Positions 47,277 through 58,569 of a DNA stretch of 64,000 nucleotides are shown here, piece by piece. The stretch is from contig JBLDXI010000003.1 of assembly GCA_047495785.1 (NCBI GenBank), forward strand, positions 868,001 to 932,000, read 5' to 3'. Both the position numbers and the translations under genes were made by a program. Within the stretch, counting starts at the first letter, position 1; each line of letters starts with the position of its first letter. The stretch is from Lepidodermella squamata (taxonomy: Eukaryota; Gastrotricha). The notes beneath the pieces are model-generated. The model had not been told where the DNA came from and did not search any database. It was given only the letters and a program-made list of their open reading frames with translations.

Positions 47277-50200
47277 TCAACTAAGGATTAGGACTTTAGG
47301 CTCCGGTCTTCGGCCGCGTTTTTTCGATGATGGGAAGACGGTTGCATGCTGACTTTCGAGGCAGCTAATAAGGTGATTTCGCATGTCCGTTGAGGATTTG
47401 AAGCAGGTCACACCAGGATCGCCGCCATCGATGAGAAGAAGTAAGCATGCAGCTGCGAAAACGCCGCAATCGGTACCGTTTGATTGCCTCGGACATGGCT
47501 CAAGGTGAACCTTCAGCCGCCCGTCTTCCATCAGCAACCGGTACCTATCCCTCAGTTGGGCGCGAAGCTCTTCATCCATTGATGTAGCCGGCAAAGAGTC
47601 ATAAACTGCAACCTTGCGGTGGAAAGTAGTCGACAAAACCCAATGGGTGTTTCTGATGTTGTGGAAATAAAATCCTTGTTCGGTTGCCACATCGCCAGCA
47701 AGTGCAACCGTTGTAGCACAAGGGGCCGTTTCTAGCCGAAATGACGATTTAGCGAGCGCAATTGACGTTATAGCATCCATAACTTCGTCTGTGAGCCACC
47801 CTCCTTGCTCAATTATCTCCTTCTCGTCGAGCGACAGGTTCAACTCCGGGACCCAAGCCCTATCGTCGTTCAGTTCCGTTTCTTCGAGTTGAGACCCGCT
47901 GTTGGCGACTGACCCAGACTTGGATGACATCTGCTCTTCATCGCCGCTGTGCTCCAATCCTTCGCTGTTGATGCTGGGATCTTCAAATGGGTTCGATCCA
48001 GTGGACGAAACGCGATCATCTGATATGTACGATTGCGAAGTAGTAGAAATGGAATCATCTGCGGAAGCTGAGGAAGAGTCATCTTTCGATTTCTGCTCGG
48101 AACTAATTTGCGACGGAAATCAGTGATAAAAATATAGACTTCAGCCTTTTCAGACGTTACCTTCTCGATTTGTTGAAGGAGCGCTGCTGTAAGGGCGGTG
48201 GCAATGCCAATGAGCTCGATGCTGATGATGCCGATGGCGACTCCTCCCATTCCTCGTCCTCGACTTCTTCGACCACCTGATTCCTGCGATATTTTACTTT
48301 TAATCATAAATCGATAATACTTCATCGTTTTAACCAACCTTCGTGAATATCCAGTAGAATTGAACTTGGATCGACTTCTTTGGCTTTCTTCGAACGTTGC
48401 ATGAGTTTGAACACAATTGAGTTCGGAACCGGACTCAGAATCGGCAATAGCTTCTTCTCCGCTCGATACGACTTGCGACAATATCTGTTTTCCCTTCCTG
48501 GAAAATAAAAAACGTTAGCACGTTTCAGATATCTAACGCAAAAATCAAACTTGGGTTTAGTCTTGGACTTGGATTTAGAGCCATCTTTCTTGTTGAATCG
48601 GACTTGTTTGGAACTGCTACTAGGCCGGCCTCGACTTTTAACACCATGTCGAAAGTTCAGCTTCCTTGATCGAGCGATTCCTCCAGGTGTCACAAAGTCC
48701 GCTTCCACCGTCGTAGACTGTTGCTGATCAGAGTTCGCTTCTTCGCCTTCTTCACCGCCGTCTTCTTCGATCGCCACCGTTGTTGTCTTCTCGAGGACTG
48801 CAATCGCTTTTCCCTGTCTCGCGAGTGCTCGAAAATCCTTGAGACTGGAAAGGTAACGTTGGAATTGCACTGAGCCATGCTGAGCTAATATATCCGCGAC
48901 GTCTGTCAAGACATGCACTGCTTCTTTATACTTCCTTTGCGCCTTGGGCACTTTCGGCTTAACAGCAGGCGGAGAATGGAAGTTGGCTGATTCAAAGTCG
49001 AACGGTTCCTCCACAGCTACGTCATCCTGAATCAAAGTTGGGGGGTGATTTTGACGAGATAACCGGTGGTACTGCGCCCCGAAATTTGAAATGTCAAATA
49101 GCGGCTCGTTCAACTTCTTGCGGATGATTAGGATGTGGTGGCACGGCAATTTGTGGCTGTTGTAGTAGCTACTATCACACTTGTCCAAAAAGCTTGCGTA
49201 CTTGCGATCACCTGTATCACAAATAACCACAACACAGCCAGTCTGCACCTTACGATATTGGACCGAATTAAGCAGTTTTAGCTGCAGGAAGAACAGTTTC
49301 ACGGCGTGATTGGTGACTGCGAACGAAGCTTTGTACAAGTCCTTCTCGAAGTCCTTGCTGACCGGTTGAACACGCTTTGAGGTTGCGGCTATCGCTTGAT
49401 CGTCAGCCAGTTCAGCGACTGTGCAGCTTCACCCACATTTCCACTGAGGATAGCCAATTTCTGTCAAAATAGTCGAGAAGACTGACATACTTCTTGTCGA
49501 TGCGAACATCAATGCCAGTTGCAGCTTCAATGAACATTCGGTGAGCATCATCGAATTTGGATATTTCATGCGAATTTGACATGGCGAGGACGCAAGCATA
49601 CAGCCTCTCTTTCACCTCAACTTCAGTTAGCGCAGTTGCTATAAGATTTTTGAAAAACTTGCTGACGTGCCACAAGCACAACAAAACCAGGCATCCAAAG
49701 ATTTCTTCGAGAAGGCTTATTTGCTTGAGGTCTTTGTCGACCAAGCAGTTTCATCCAACAGCATTGCTATTGCGCCAACTGCAGTCTTGCCATTGTCGGC
49801 GTTGGTGAAACAGAAGAGGATCAATTTGTACCCAGCTTTGTTCGTCCCGAATGTAGTATCGATCACCATTGTCTTCGGCTTTTGCAGTTTCAGACGGGTC
49901 AGCATTGCAGGGGTGGAGAAAAACAAGACTTGAGAGAAGCCGTCTTGAGTTAGCTTTTCAGCAACGAAGCCACCTTTTTGCTCGATAGTTTCGAGGAAGT
50001 CGTGCAACCGCTCCATTTTAACCTCGTCGCTGACGTCCAGCAGCTTCAAATTCGCAACATGCTTCGAAGTAACAGGTTTTCCAATCATTGACTTGATGTG
50101 TTTTGCTGCAGTTCGGCGTTTGATGCACATGTTGAGCGACGTAAACTCCTTTCGAAACTGGTCCTTCTCTTCTTCTGTCAGCCTGCAATTCGCTGGATAA

Positions 50201-50821
50201 GTTGCGAAGTCATCGGCGTTCACCGTGTGGCCCGTGTGCCTAAAAACGGCAGCAGCTACATGCCAGAGTCCATCTTTCCTTAATGTAAGCGACAAACGCG
50301 CCTTGCACTCAGAATACAGATAACCTAAAGTTGTACTTGGGTTTCAATGCTCTAAGAATCATCATTTTATTACCTTGGGTTTCTCGGACACCATTGCTCT
50401 TTGTCGCACGCTCAGTACTGTGGCAACATTCGACAATCAGTTGCTTGGGCATCGTTGAACGCTTTATGAAAGGCTGATGAGTTTGATCGCAATGCTTCTT
50501 CACCTTGCCGAACAGTACGCTCTTCGTCATGTTAAAAGAAGCGCCATGAGTGAAAGAGCCTGGGTCGCAGTCGATAACAAGACCTGGAATCAAAGTCGGA
50601 CCGGGATTCATCTCAACATTGCCCGACTGAAGCAGTACATAAAATATTATCAGTCTCCCTCGCTTGCCCGAACCGTTGTTGACGTCAATTTTGAACTTGA
50701 CGTGGCACGTCACGGTTAGCCACGCTGGCGTTAGCCTGGGCGAGGAGGATGGCGATACAGAATTGAAACCAGGGTGGCAGCCATTGCCAATTAGGACAAG
50801 AAAAAGTAAAGTAGATATCAT
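47277..50821 (-). CDS. MULE transposase with SWIM-like and Ulp1/C48 protease domains
   Basis: Exons, in transcript order: 50821-50374, 50324-48551, 48497-48339, 48283-48161 and 48102-47277, with introns of 49-58 bp. The total is 3330 nt. Order of parts: an N-terminal region with a 2A-like motif (GNVEMNPGP, 50623-50597); a zinc-finger-like segment (CKARLSL...HTGH); the start of the DDE core (VIDTTFGTNKAGY), VDKDL and LCLWHVSKFF; a SWIM-like PCHHIL segment; an acidic Ser-rich linker; and a C-terminal cysteine protease with NTHWVL (His), VYDSL (Asp) and PRQSNGTDCGVF (Gln, Cys). The frame shifts at about 49745 and back at about 49414, so the middle 110 codons are in another frame and residues between E and VDKDL seem missing. 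The first SWIM cysteine pair is also incomplete. The gene is therefore probably damaged, or carries two sequence errors. The start Met is uncertain. Confidence 0.75.
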
Positions 50822-51521
50822 TCTACCTATAGGTGAACTCTGAATATTAGATTGAACACAATTTCACAATGAACCCGTTTGAACCGAATTATAAGCTGAA
50901 TTGTGGTTGTATAAAACAAGAGCTTCCAGCCTAATCTAACTTATGTCTGGGATTCCAGTATAATCTGACCAATGTTCAAAATATAATCGAGAAGCAAAGC
51001 AAAGCAAATGTGGGTTGTATTCGGGACTAGACCTCATAAAAAAGATCCGATGTCCATATTATTTCAAACGACATCTTCAAAATTAAGGCCATTATTGAGA
51101 AATATAGAATGAAAGATATCAAAATTTTGATCGAAATCCAAGAAAACTTTAGGTTAGCTGTTGTTTAAAGACTGGCTTAATGAAAGTAGATAGTGGTTTG
51201 AGAAGCTAATATTTCCCCAAGACAGCGCGCTTCCTCCGGTAACAAGGGCATCAGCGTTTTCGCAAGGAATTTCATTAATGTGATGGGACGGTGACGAGCC
51301 GTATAAACTGGTTCAATGCTAAAATATTTCATTTAACAACCTGAACAAATTTTTTATTTTTTTTTTATTTTTATTTTCTCGCTCAGTAGTAGACACGTTT
51401 GTATCTCCATTCATATATTGCTTTTCAAAAATTACACTCATTTTTTATGGACATTTATTTATTTCATCTCACTTATCTGGCTGATTTATGTTTATTAAGC
51501 CTATTTAACCACATTTTTTAC

Positions 51522-51666
51522 CATATGTACGAATAGCCAAAATCGCGTACATATTATGTACGAATAGCCGAAATCGCGTACATATTTATGTATGAATAGC
51601 CAAAATCGCGTACATAAATATGTACGAATAGCCAAAATCGCGTACATATTTATGTATGAATAGCCT
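51522..51666 (-). repeat. Right terminal tandem array of the MULE
   Basis: About five copies of the same roughly 31-bp unit as at 46901-47045, in inverse orientation, ending ATGAATAGCC five bases before the target duplication. Confidence 0.85.
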
Positions 51667-51722
51667 CACTCTTTTTTCTATGGGCACAAATTGTCGCTCG
51701 AAGAATTATGGATGGCTATTGA

Positions 51723-52905
51723 TAAACTAAAATACAACATTATACCACATATTGCCAAGATAGGCCTGAAAATAACAGAATATTATAAGATTTAATAAAA
51801 ATTCGAAAACGTTATTTCGAGGTTGTCCCCATCAGGCTCGTGTCTCGTGTTACCAGTTTCCTTAGTCAACAGGGGGTGTTCTACATCATCTATAGCAGCG
51901 ACCTGTTCCGATCACCGGACCAGAGAACTGAAAAATGAACGTCTATGCCAGCGACCTCACCCTCGCCGCCTGGGCCTGTCATTGGTGGCGACAATTCAAT
52001 GCTTCGACGCGCGAAAAAATACTAGACAATTTTATCTATTATTGCTGACGAGCGAACGGGATCCTAAGGGCGAGTTCAGGAACATACAGACAGACGGTGT
52101 CTCATGACAACGGGGTGTGTTCAATCGTCGGCGGAAATTATTAGGATTCAGGGACGTTCGTCTATGTCCGATGTACATGACTAAATCGCAAATCGAGCAG
52201 AAGGCGAGTTAATATCATTCTATTATATTGTACCAGCAATTTATTCTCAGCGCAGACATTTTTCGAAGCGGAGAAAATCCCAAAATAGATCATAAAATGT
52301 ACCCGCAAAGCAGGACAAAATTGAACAATGAAAATGAACTTTTAGTTATGGGATCTGATTTCTTGGGCTCGGTAAAGAAAAGATCTCCAGCGTCATCTCT
52401 AACGTAATTCAACTTGAATGAATGAAATAAGGTCGACAATCGCAAAGATGAAACATCAATTATATCGTTTCAAATTTCTGCGAACCAGCCACTTGGAATT
52501 ACAAATATCTGAGGTACCAGCTCGTTTAACAGTTAGTTAACAGTTGCTCCATTTTCCATGTAACAGTGAAGCTGGAAATGAAATACCGTAAAAACCGAAG
52601 GCACTGTCCGCTATTTCTTTCGAAGGGTATTTCCAGAAAATTAAATTGCTCGCCTGCACAAATCAAAGCAAAACAGGCCTTAAATTCTTAGGATAGGTCT
52701 GCCCCTGCCCTTATTTCGGTCCTGCCTTGTAATTCAGTATTTACGGTAATCAGATACCCATCTTCCACTCCACCGCTTGGAGCAACGTCCTATTTCTTAT
52801 GATTTTTGGGAGAAAGTGTTGAAAAGAGCTGTTGAGTGGCAATAATACATCCTTTCTTAAGCGCATCATAATAATCTTTATTTCAGCCATAAATGCATAT
52901 GAAGG
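51723..52905. other. Intergenic spacer
   Basis: AATAAA-like signals follow the split gene (about 51795). About 52090-52180 resembles, in inverse orientation, the 40480-40580 spacer block, consistent with copy 5 being an inverted member of the same duplicated unit. No gene is seen. Confidence 0.5.
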
Positions 52906-53279
52906 CTAATCTTCTTCCATCATCTTCCTAGCAAGCATTTGAGCCCAAAGGTAGAAGGTAGCCTGGTTATTGCAGACAGCTCTCGATCCAAGAATCGCCA
53001 CACATTTCGCCATTTTCTGCTCTCTAAGCAAGGCCCGCAAGCGGCTCAGCAGCTTCTCACCGTAATCCTTACCATTCTTTGCAATCATAGCATTCACTTT
53101 ATGATCTGACAAAATGAAGTCAGGTTAGTGTGGTTTCATGCTGTTTCTCAGTACTTACATAAGGCTCTAGCATGGGCATAGTTTTTTGGATTGAAAAGTT
53201 GTGAGTCCTCAGGAATCGGCGAAGATTCGATAGCTAAGAAACTTGTCGCAAGTAGTAATAAGTAGGTTGCAACGATCAT
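52906..53279 (-). CDS. CX9C small secreted protein, copy 5
   Basis: Exons 53279-53159 and 53105-52906 give 106 residues, with a 53-bp phase-1 intron and a 200-nt second exon. The signal peptide is followed by SSPIPEDS, as in copies 1 and 2. The core is MAKCVAILGSRAVCNNQ and then ATFYLWAQMLARKM. It belongs with copies 1 and 2 but lies on the opposite strand. Confidence 0.75.
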
Positions 53280-53676
53280 TTTTAAATATTGAAGTTATGA
53301 AAGATATTAGCGCAGATTTATTGAGGCTTTCATCAGCTTTTACGCGGCGTGGCCGCTTCCTGTTTCTCCACTTCCGACTTAGCATTAGCCTTAGCATTAG
53401 TGTACAGTGTGATGTTTCCTAGTCCGTGTAACTTACAGCGTGGGTGATGTTAAGACAAAACTCGGCTCTTGCTGTGATTCCTGTTTCCTTTATTCAATTT
53501 TCATTTGTAGACTAATTAGGCAGCGAGTCCGACTCGTACTCATGACATGTCGGCTGGCTAGAAAATGTACAGTTCGGCTCCTCATAATCACAAGTTGCAT
53601 GGAAAAGGCATCCGTCTTACAATAAGGTTGGTTACCGGGTAATCCTGTGTGGAGGGTTTTCCCCCAGATGTGCAAC

Positions 53677-54373
53677 CAGTGATTCCGAATTGAGTTGATT
53701 TGCTTTTAACTCAATTCAACTTGTTTTTAAGTCGACTCAAAAATCAACTCAACTCATGGATAAAATCCGTCAAATCAACTCAACTCAACTCAATGTCTAA
53801 AGTAATTAGTAATAATGAGAGACGTAGTCTATTAATTGAATAGCTTCACTTTGCAAGTAGTGAGCGTAAGGGCCTAGCTGTTCATAAGCTTCCAACTCAG
53901 TAGCGTTGCGGCTAGCTTGCAACATTTTGCAGGTAACGAAGCTGGCATTAATGCGTGCACTCTTAGCCACCCGCGATTACCTGGGCGCGCTCAACATTTC
54001 AAACGCAATGCTATTGGCTGCGCATCCCAGCATCGCGCGTCTATAAATGGGAGCTACAACGCTATTGGCTGGCCATCCTATGTTTACCTGTTTAGATTTT
54101 TACCTGTACACGGCTATAATGATAAAAGCGACGTTATTGGTTTCGCAAACGAGACACGCGCCTTTTCAAAATTGCTATTGGCTAGAAAGTTGCAGCGCGC
54201 TAATGCGCAATACGACGCGCGTCTATAATGATATGCGTATTGCTATTGGCTGAAAAGTTTGATTGGCGCTCGCGAACACAACGCGCGTTGATGCCAGTTT
54301 TTGTAAACTCAAAAATCAACTCAAATCACAACAGGCGTGAGTCAAATCAACTCAACTCGATTCGGAATCACTG
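53677..54373. mobile_element. Non-autonomous hAT-type element, 697 bp
   Basis: Perfect inverted ends CAGTGATTCCGAA and TTCGGAATCACTG are flanked by the 8-bp direct repeat TGTGCAAC (53669-53676 and 54374-54381). Many ACTCAA/CAACTCAA subterminal repeats follow each end. CAGTG ends and an 8-bp duplication are characteristic of hAT transposons. It contains no transposase; the interior has several short repeats of the CGCTATTGGCTG type. Confidence 0.85.
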
Positions 54374-54581
54374 TGTGCAACCCCCACTTGAGCAACGGCC
54401 ACTTGCGCAACGATTTTTAGCATTATTATAGGCGAGCGCACAAGTCATTGTTTATTAACCAATAAGAAGCTACAAAAGCATTTATACAGTTTTGAAAGCG
54501 ACAACATATTTGTCAGATAATTTGTCGAGTGTCGAATAGACAACAAGTTGTTTGTCCTTATTAGGATTAACAACAAAAACC

Positions 54582-55382
54582 TCAACCATTGATTGGATTT
54601 TTGTTCATTTTTACGTATTTCTTGGAACGCTTCGCCATTAAACCCGGCTCGGCGGCCACAGTGACCTTGGCAGCCGCCTCTGACTCATCCTTGCGCAACA
54701 ATTCAATCAGCCGCCACACATTGATGTGGTAGGACTTAGCGCCCCAGTTGACTTTCGCGTTCCAGCCATCTGCCGCGTTATTCGTGCCAGTGTTCAGGCC
54801 GTGTACACATTCCACTCGGACAATTTGACGATCACGGTCCACAGCTTCTGCAAATACTTCTTGAACCGGGCCAGCGAAGGTGGGCAACCGGCAAGAAGCA
54901 TCGGCTAGTAATGCTCGGGTAAGGAGAGCGAGAGCCACGAAGCGGCGAATGAAGCGCCGAACGTTGGGCAGCTTGATGTAGTGACCCCACAAACCATTTT
55001 CGCGAACCCAGGATCGCCTTGCAGTAATGGAAGAAGCCTAGAGCGAAAATTTGCTAAAGTCAATTCGTTAAGATCAAATCAACTTACATACTAACATTTC
55101 CCTGAAAAATTTGCGAATAACCGGTGTGAACCCTGTTTCAAATTCGACTGTTGCGCTTTTCTGGCTCAAATCTACCCGGCTTTGAATGATCTCGAAAAAC
55201 CTTCGTAGGTTTTTTCTGACTTTAAAGTCAGCAGAGCAAAGATAGTTGGCAACAACAGCTGCTCGCTGCTCAAACTCCTCGCTGTAGGCGCGCTCCATAC
55301 TAGACATGAAGTCGCCAACTTCTGCACTCGGGTTCTTCGGCACTTTTCGTTTGCCTCGGATGAACATTTCTCTCTCATCCAT
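54582..55382 (-). CDS. Gene resembling the C-terminal part of MULE-type transposases
   Basis: Exons 55382-55092 and 55037-54582 join in phase 0 (donor GTATGT, acceptor CTCTAG) to 248 residues. The C-terminal half has GTNNAADGWNAKVNWG and then INVWRLIELLRKDE. This is like the TNN-x(2)-E-x-W-(H/N) block followed by a W-x-(F/L)-I-x-L helix found near the C-terminus of many animal MULE-derived proteins. The N-terminal half is helical and charged, without a recognisable DDE core. No terminal inverted repeats are apparent around it. It may be a domesticated fragment or a remnant whose other exons were lost. The start is the first ATG in frame; an upstream exon is possible. Confidence 0.45.
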
Positions 55383-55999
55383 CTCTATTTTCACGTTTAG
55401 GTTGTTCAGTTTTTAAGGGATTATGACAGAGGTCACATTACCTACTTACATATCCTTAGAGAATAGAGTTACCTGTTTATTATTATATGTACAATATAAA
55501 CTGTAATATATAATGTGCACACATCTGTGGAGCTCTATGGATGTGCGTTGTATAAAACGACCAAAAAAGTCAAATTACTTTCAGAGCTGAAAACTTCATG
55601 TATCATTTTACTTCCGTCTTTAAAGTTAACAAAACCTGGAAAGCACGTGGGGTACTTTTAACTCATGGCAAGTGTTATAATATTTGGCGACGCGTTACAC
55701 ATGCCGCGTGGCTAGGTTTCTCATTCATGATAAGATGTCGACAAAGTCGAATGTCGCCTCTAAATGCGTGGTGCAAGATGACTATCACGACCTTCTCTTC
55801 CGTCTGGTGTGACTTGTCCCCCAGCTTATACTAAGGTTATAGTTTCCGTTTCCGGCCTAGGTATTCGTATATCGAATGACATGCGTTACGGAACTTAACA
55901 GGCAACATGATGAAGGTATCTTTCGTGTTGCGTGGTGTTCTCTAATTGATCATTTGCCTCAAAGCATTGATCAAGTTCAAAAACTTCAAAAGGCCGACA
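55383..55999. other. Intergenic spacer
   Basis: AT-rich near 55480-55530. No gene is supported. The last 60 bp are open in frame with copy 6, but the ATG at 56000 gives the better signal peptide. Confidence 0.5.
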
Positions 56000-56373
56000 A
56001 TGCTTGTATTATTAGGCCTCTGCATGCTAATTACAATTGGTTCCGCAGCTAGCAAGGATTCACAAGATACCACGGAGGCTCACAATTCAAAAGAACGCAA
56101 CGGGTTACATCCGAAAACCATACGTAAGTCATTGTAAGCTTCCGATCAACGTTTTCCTAATGATTGTTTTCCCCAGCTACGAATTATCGGGCGATGCTGT
56201 TGGCCAACATAAGGTCAGCCATTGATCTAATCAATCAACTGAAAGAGAGAGGAAAGAAAAGCAGAATCGCCAAATGCATTGCCACTCTACGGTCGGTGGA
56301 AATCTGTACGAACAAAGGAGCTTTCTACATTTGGGCTAAAACACTTGCCAACAAAATTGTGGATGGGAATTAA
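56000..56373 (+). CDS. CX9C small secreted protein, copy 6
   Basis: Exons 56000-56123 and 56177-56373 give 106 residues. The signal peptide is MLVLLGLCMLITIGSA. The core is IAKCIATLRSVEICTNK and then GAFYIWAKTLANKI. It is the most diverged two-exon member: the Q before FY has become K, and exon 2 is 197 nt. The intron stays in phase 1 at the same place. AATAAA is at 56433. Confidence 0.75.
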
Positions 56374-57485
56374 AATTATATTAGGTTTGCCAACCTTCAA
56401 TCTCATTTGCAGATGATTTCGAAACTTCGCGCAATAAAATCTATTTTAGTCTGTTCTAATTGTAAATCAGCGAGGCGTTCAAATAAAATATGTTTAGTTT
56501 GAAAAAAGTCTCATTTTCCTTTTATCATTTTATCCGACACTGCTGAAAGGAGTATGGTAATCAAAATGGTTTCTTAGCTTTTTAACCTTAATTATTCGGC
56601 CTTCATCTGTCATCGCGGTAATCTCAATCGACAGAAAAGTTAGCGCAGCTGAGCTATATTCGACTTTATCTTCTCATTTTGCAATAGTATCATATTGGCA
56701 ATCAGACCGCAATGTCGACTCACTAATTAAGTGCAGGAAAAAGATGAATCATTTCCGTGGCAATGTCTGCTTCAACAATTCCCTTACCGGATAAGTTTGG
56801 CTGAACGCATTATACAGTGTGCGAAGTACCCACCTCGAGAGGTCCAGGCAATAAACCCCCTAAAAAACCCTAATAAACCCTGAAAAACCAAAGCGAGGAA
56901 GGACTGATGCGTAAATATGCGTAAAATGATGACGGATTATCCTTTCAAAAATGACTGCGCTCTCGATGAGAGAACTGAAAAACTCAAAGAGTGAATCAAT
57001 CAAGTAATCGGCAATAAATGAGTACATTCAATTCATCAAAAGCCTATTTCCATAGCTTTCCGGAATATGGCATGTCAAGAGGGGAAAGGAGACATGTTAC
57101 TCTGATGCGTGTAATTCGCACGCCTCATAGATATCTGAGAAGGACAATTAGAAGAGTGAGTCAATATCAATTATTAAGACAGAATCCAGTTCGTAGCAAA
57201 TGTCTCAGACTAGTTGGAAATATGTTGAACACCTTGTTGGGTTAACGCGAACTTGTTCTCCGAGACTAACCTGTCTATTTTCTGAACTAACAAATTGGAA
57301 ATTATGGCCTAAATGCTCACAGGGCCATCCATCACTACTGGTCCTTGTTATAGTCGGAAGTCCGATCTGCTGCGACCGACCACGCACAAAATTTGAGCTG
57401 TGAATTAGATAGGCTAATTAATTGTCAATCGTATTCTTTAACCTACGCGAAGCGCTCCCTTAACTTCATTCTACTAAAACTAAAG
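56374..57485. other. Intergenic spacer
   Basis: No gene is supported; frames at 57018-57403 are short and without features. The block ACTTCATTCTACT just upstream of the next ATG recurs at 61611-61622 and, in part, upstream of copy 9, so it probably belongs to a shared 5' UTR. Confidence 0.5.
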
Positions 57486-57797
57486 ATGCTAAGTACTTCC
57501 TATTTTCTCAAGTTATTATCCTTCACATGTGCGCTGCTCGGAACATTGGCAATTGCCAGTGAGGAGTCTAGAAAGCTGAAGTGGAAGCTATTGGGCTATA
57601 AGCTAAACGAGGTGTTAAAGCAAGACAACAAGCGTTTAACTGCTCTTGTTCAGCTTATTGCTGGCAAAGAACGAGCGCGCCGACTGGCGAAGTGCATGGC
57701 TGTTTTCAACTCGAAAGCCATCTGCAGCTACCAGTCTAGCTTCTACATTTGGGCAAAGATCATGGCGCGGAAAATTATGGAAGGCAGTGAAAAATAG
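57486..57797 (+). CDS. CX9C small secreted protein, copy 7 (intronless type)
   Basis: A single exon encodes 103 residues. The signal peptide (SYFLKLLSFTCALLGTLAIAS) is unlike that of the two-exon members but shared with copies 8 and 9. The core is LAKCMAVFNSKAICSYQ and then SSFYIWAKIMARKIM. CX9C spacing and the F-Y-x-W-A block are identical to the two-exon group, so the two groups are homologous. The intronless group is more basic and has a KLNEL-like helix before the core. Confidence 0.8.
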   Translation: MLSTSYFLKLLSFTCALLGTLAIASEESRKLKWKLLGYKLNEVLKQDNKRLTALVQLIAGKERARRLAKCMAVFNSKAICSYQSSFYIWAKIMARKIMEGSEK

Positions 57798-58569
57798 CTA
57801 TATCAACTATTAGCATTAAACTTCACAAATTGACATGCTATATTGTAAATAAATTACATTCAGAATGCATATTCTAAAGCTTTGAAGAGTTTATGTTCCT
57901 CTGGAATTCCCGAAGAAGTTCCGAAGAGTGGGCTCACAGGCCTATCAACTCGGTTTGTCCGGCATGTCGCTGAGTTCAGCGGACCAGTGTTTCGAACTAG
58001 ATTGAAGGTGTGCCATGTGATGACTATATTCCTACTGAAAAGGGCCATCTAATGACCTACAATAAACACCTGAGCGCTTCAGGACATTCAAGTACTACAT
58101 CTTGAGTTGTCCGCTAAATTGGGCCCGCCGAGTTCAATAAAGCCAGGGATTTTGGAACTCAGAGCGGATCCTGATTTATAGCGGACCGCTCTATGTAAAT
58201 CAGCCCCCTATTATGATGGATGAATGCAAATTTCAGTAATAATTAGTCTCATTAGACATGCGCCACATCTTGCTACACCTGGCACTCAAGTGGCAGAATT
58301 CGATGGTATCCGTGGTTAGGATATAAGGGGTGATTAGCGTTGTCCGCCAAGAAACAGTCCGTCGTGCTAGTTTTTGGGATTTGCTTATCCTCGAGTGAGA
58401 TGGTAACGAGTTACTCACTTTCTCTGTACCAATTGTCGCTTTCAAGTTGATAGAACGGAGAGTTTTCGTAGACCTATGAAATATTTGGAACCATAATAGG
58501 TTGGAACGGATCAATCGTGGTATGCGCGCGGTATCTGCAATTGAATATTACATTTTCTGAGGATGTGTT
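57798..58569. other. Intergenic spacer
   Basis: AATAAA-type signal at 57848 for copy 7. No gene is seen. Confidence 0.5.

Larger units (their letters stand above)
46895..51671. mobile_element. 4.8-kb Mutator-like (MULE) transposon
   Basis: A 9-bp target duplication TTTTTTCTA flanks an element whose two ends are inverted arrays of a roughly 31-bp unit beginning GGCTATTCGTACATA. About five units lie at the left (46901-47045) and five at the right (51522-51666), each unit containing a TACATAAATATGTA palindrome. The interior carries one minus-strand transposase gene with a C48 protease domain. Between that gene and the right array, 50822-51520 has no gene. Nine-base duplications are the hallmark of Mutator elements. 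Confidence 0.85.
46566..51722 (+). pseudogene. CX9C small secreted protein, copy 4, split by a MULE
   Basis: Exon 1 is 46566-46689 and exon 2 starts at 46746, with the family's phase-1 intron. Exon 2 is intact through the CX9C core (MAKCMATLGSRSVCNNQ) and STFFL, then is interrupted at 46894. Reading resumes at 51681 with WAQIVARRIM and a stop at 51720-51722. The nine bases TTTTTTCTA occur on both sides (46886-46894 and 51672-51680). Apart from the insertion no disabling change is seen, so the hit looks recent. The fragment upstream of the insertion still has a signal peptide and both cysteines. Confidence 0.85.

Noticed and set aside
49557-49933. Plus-strand frames opposite the transposase
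   Set aside because: Shadow of the minus-strand DDE region, whose reading has conserved motifs.
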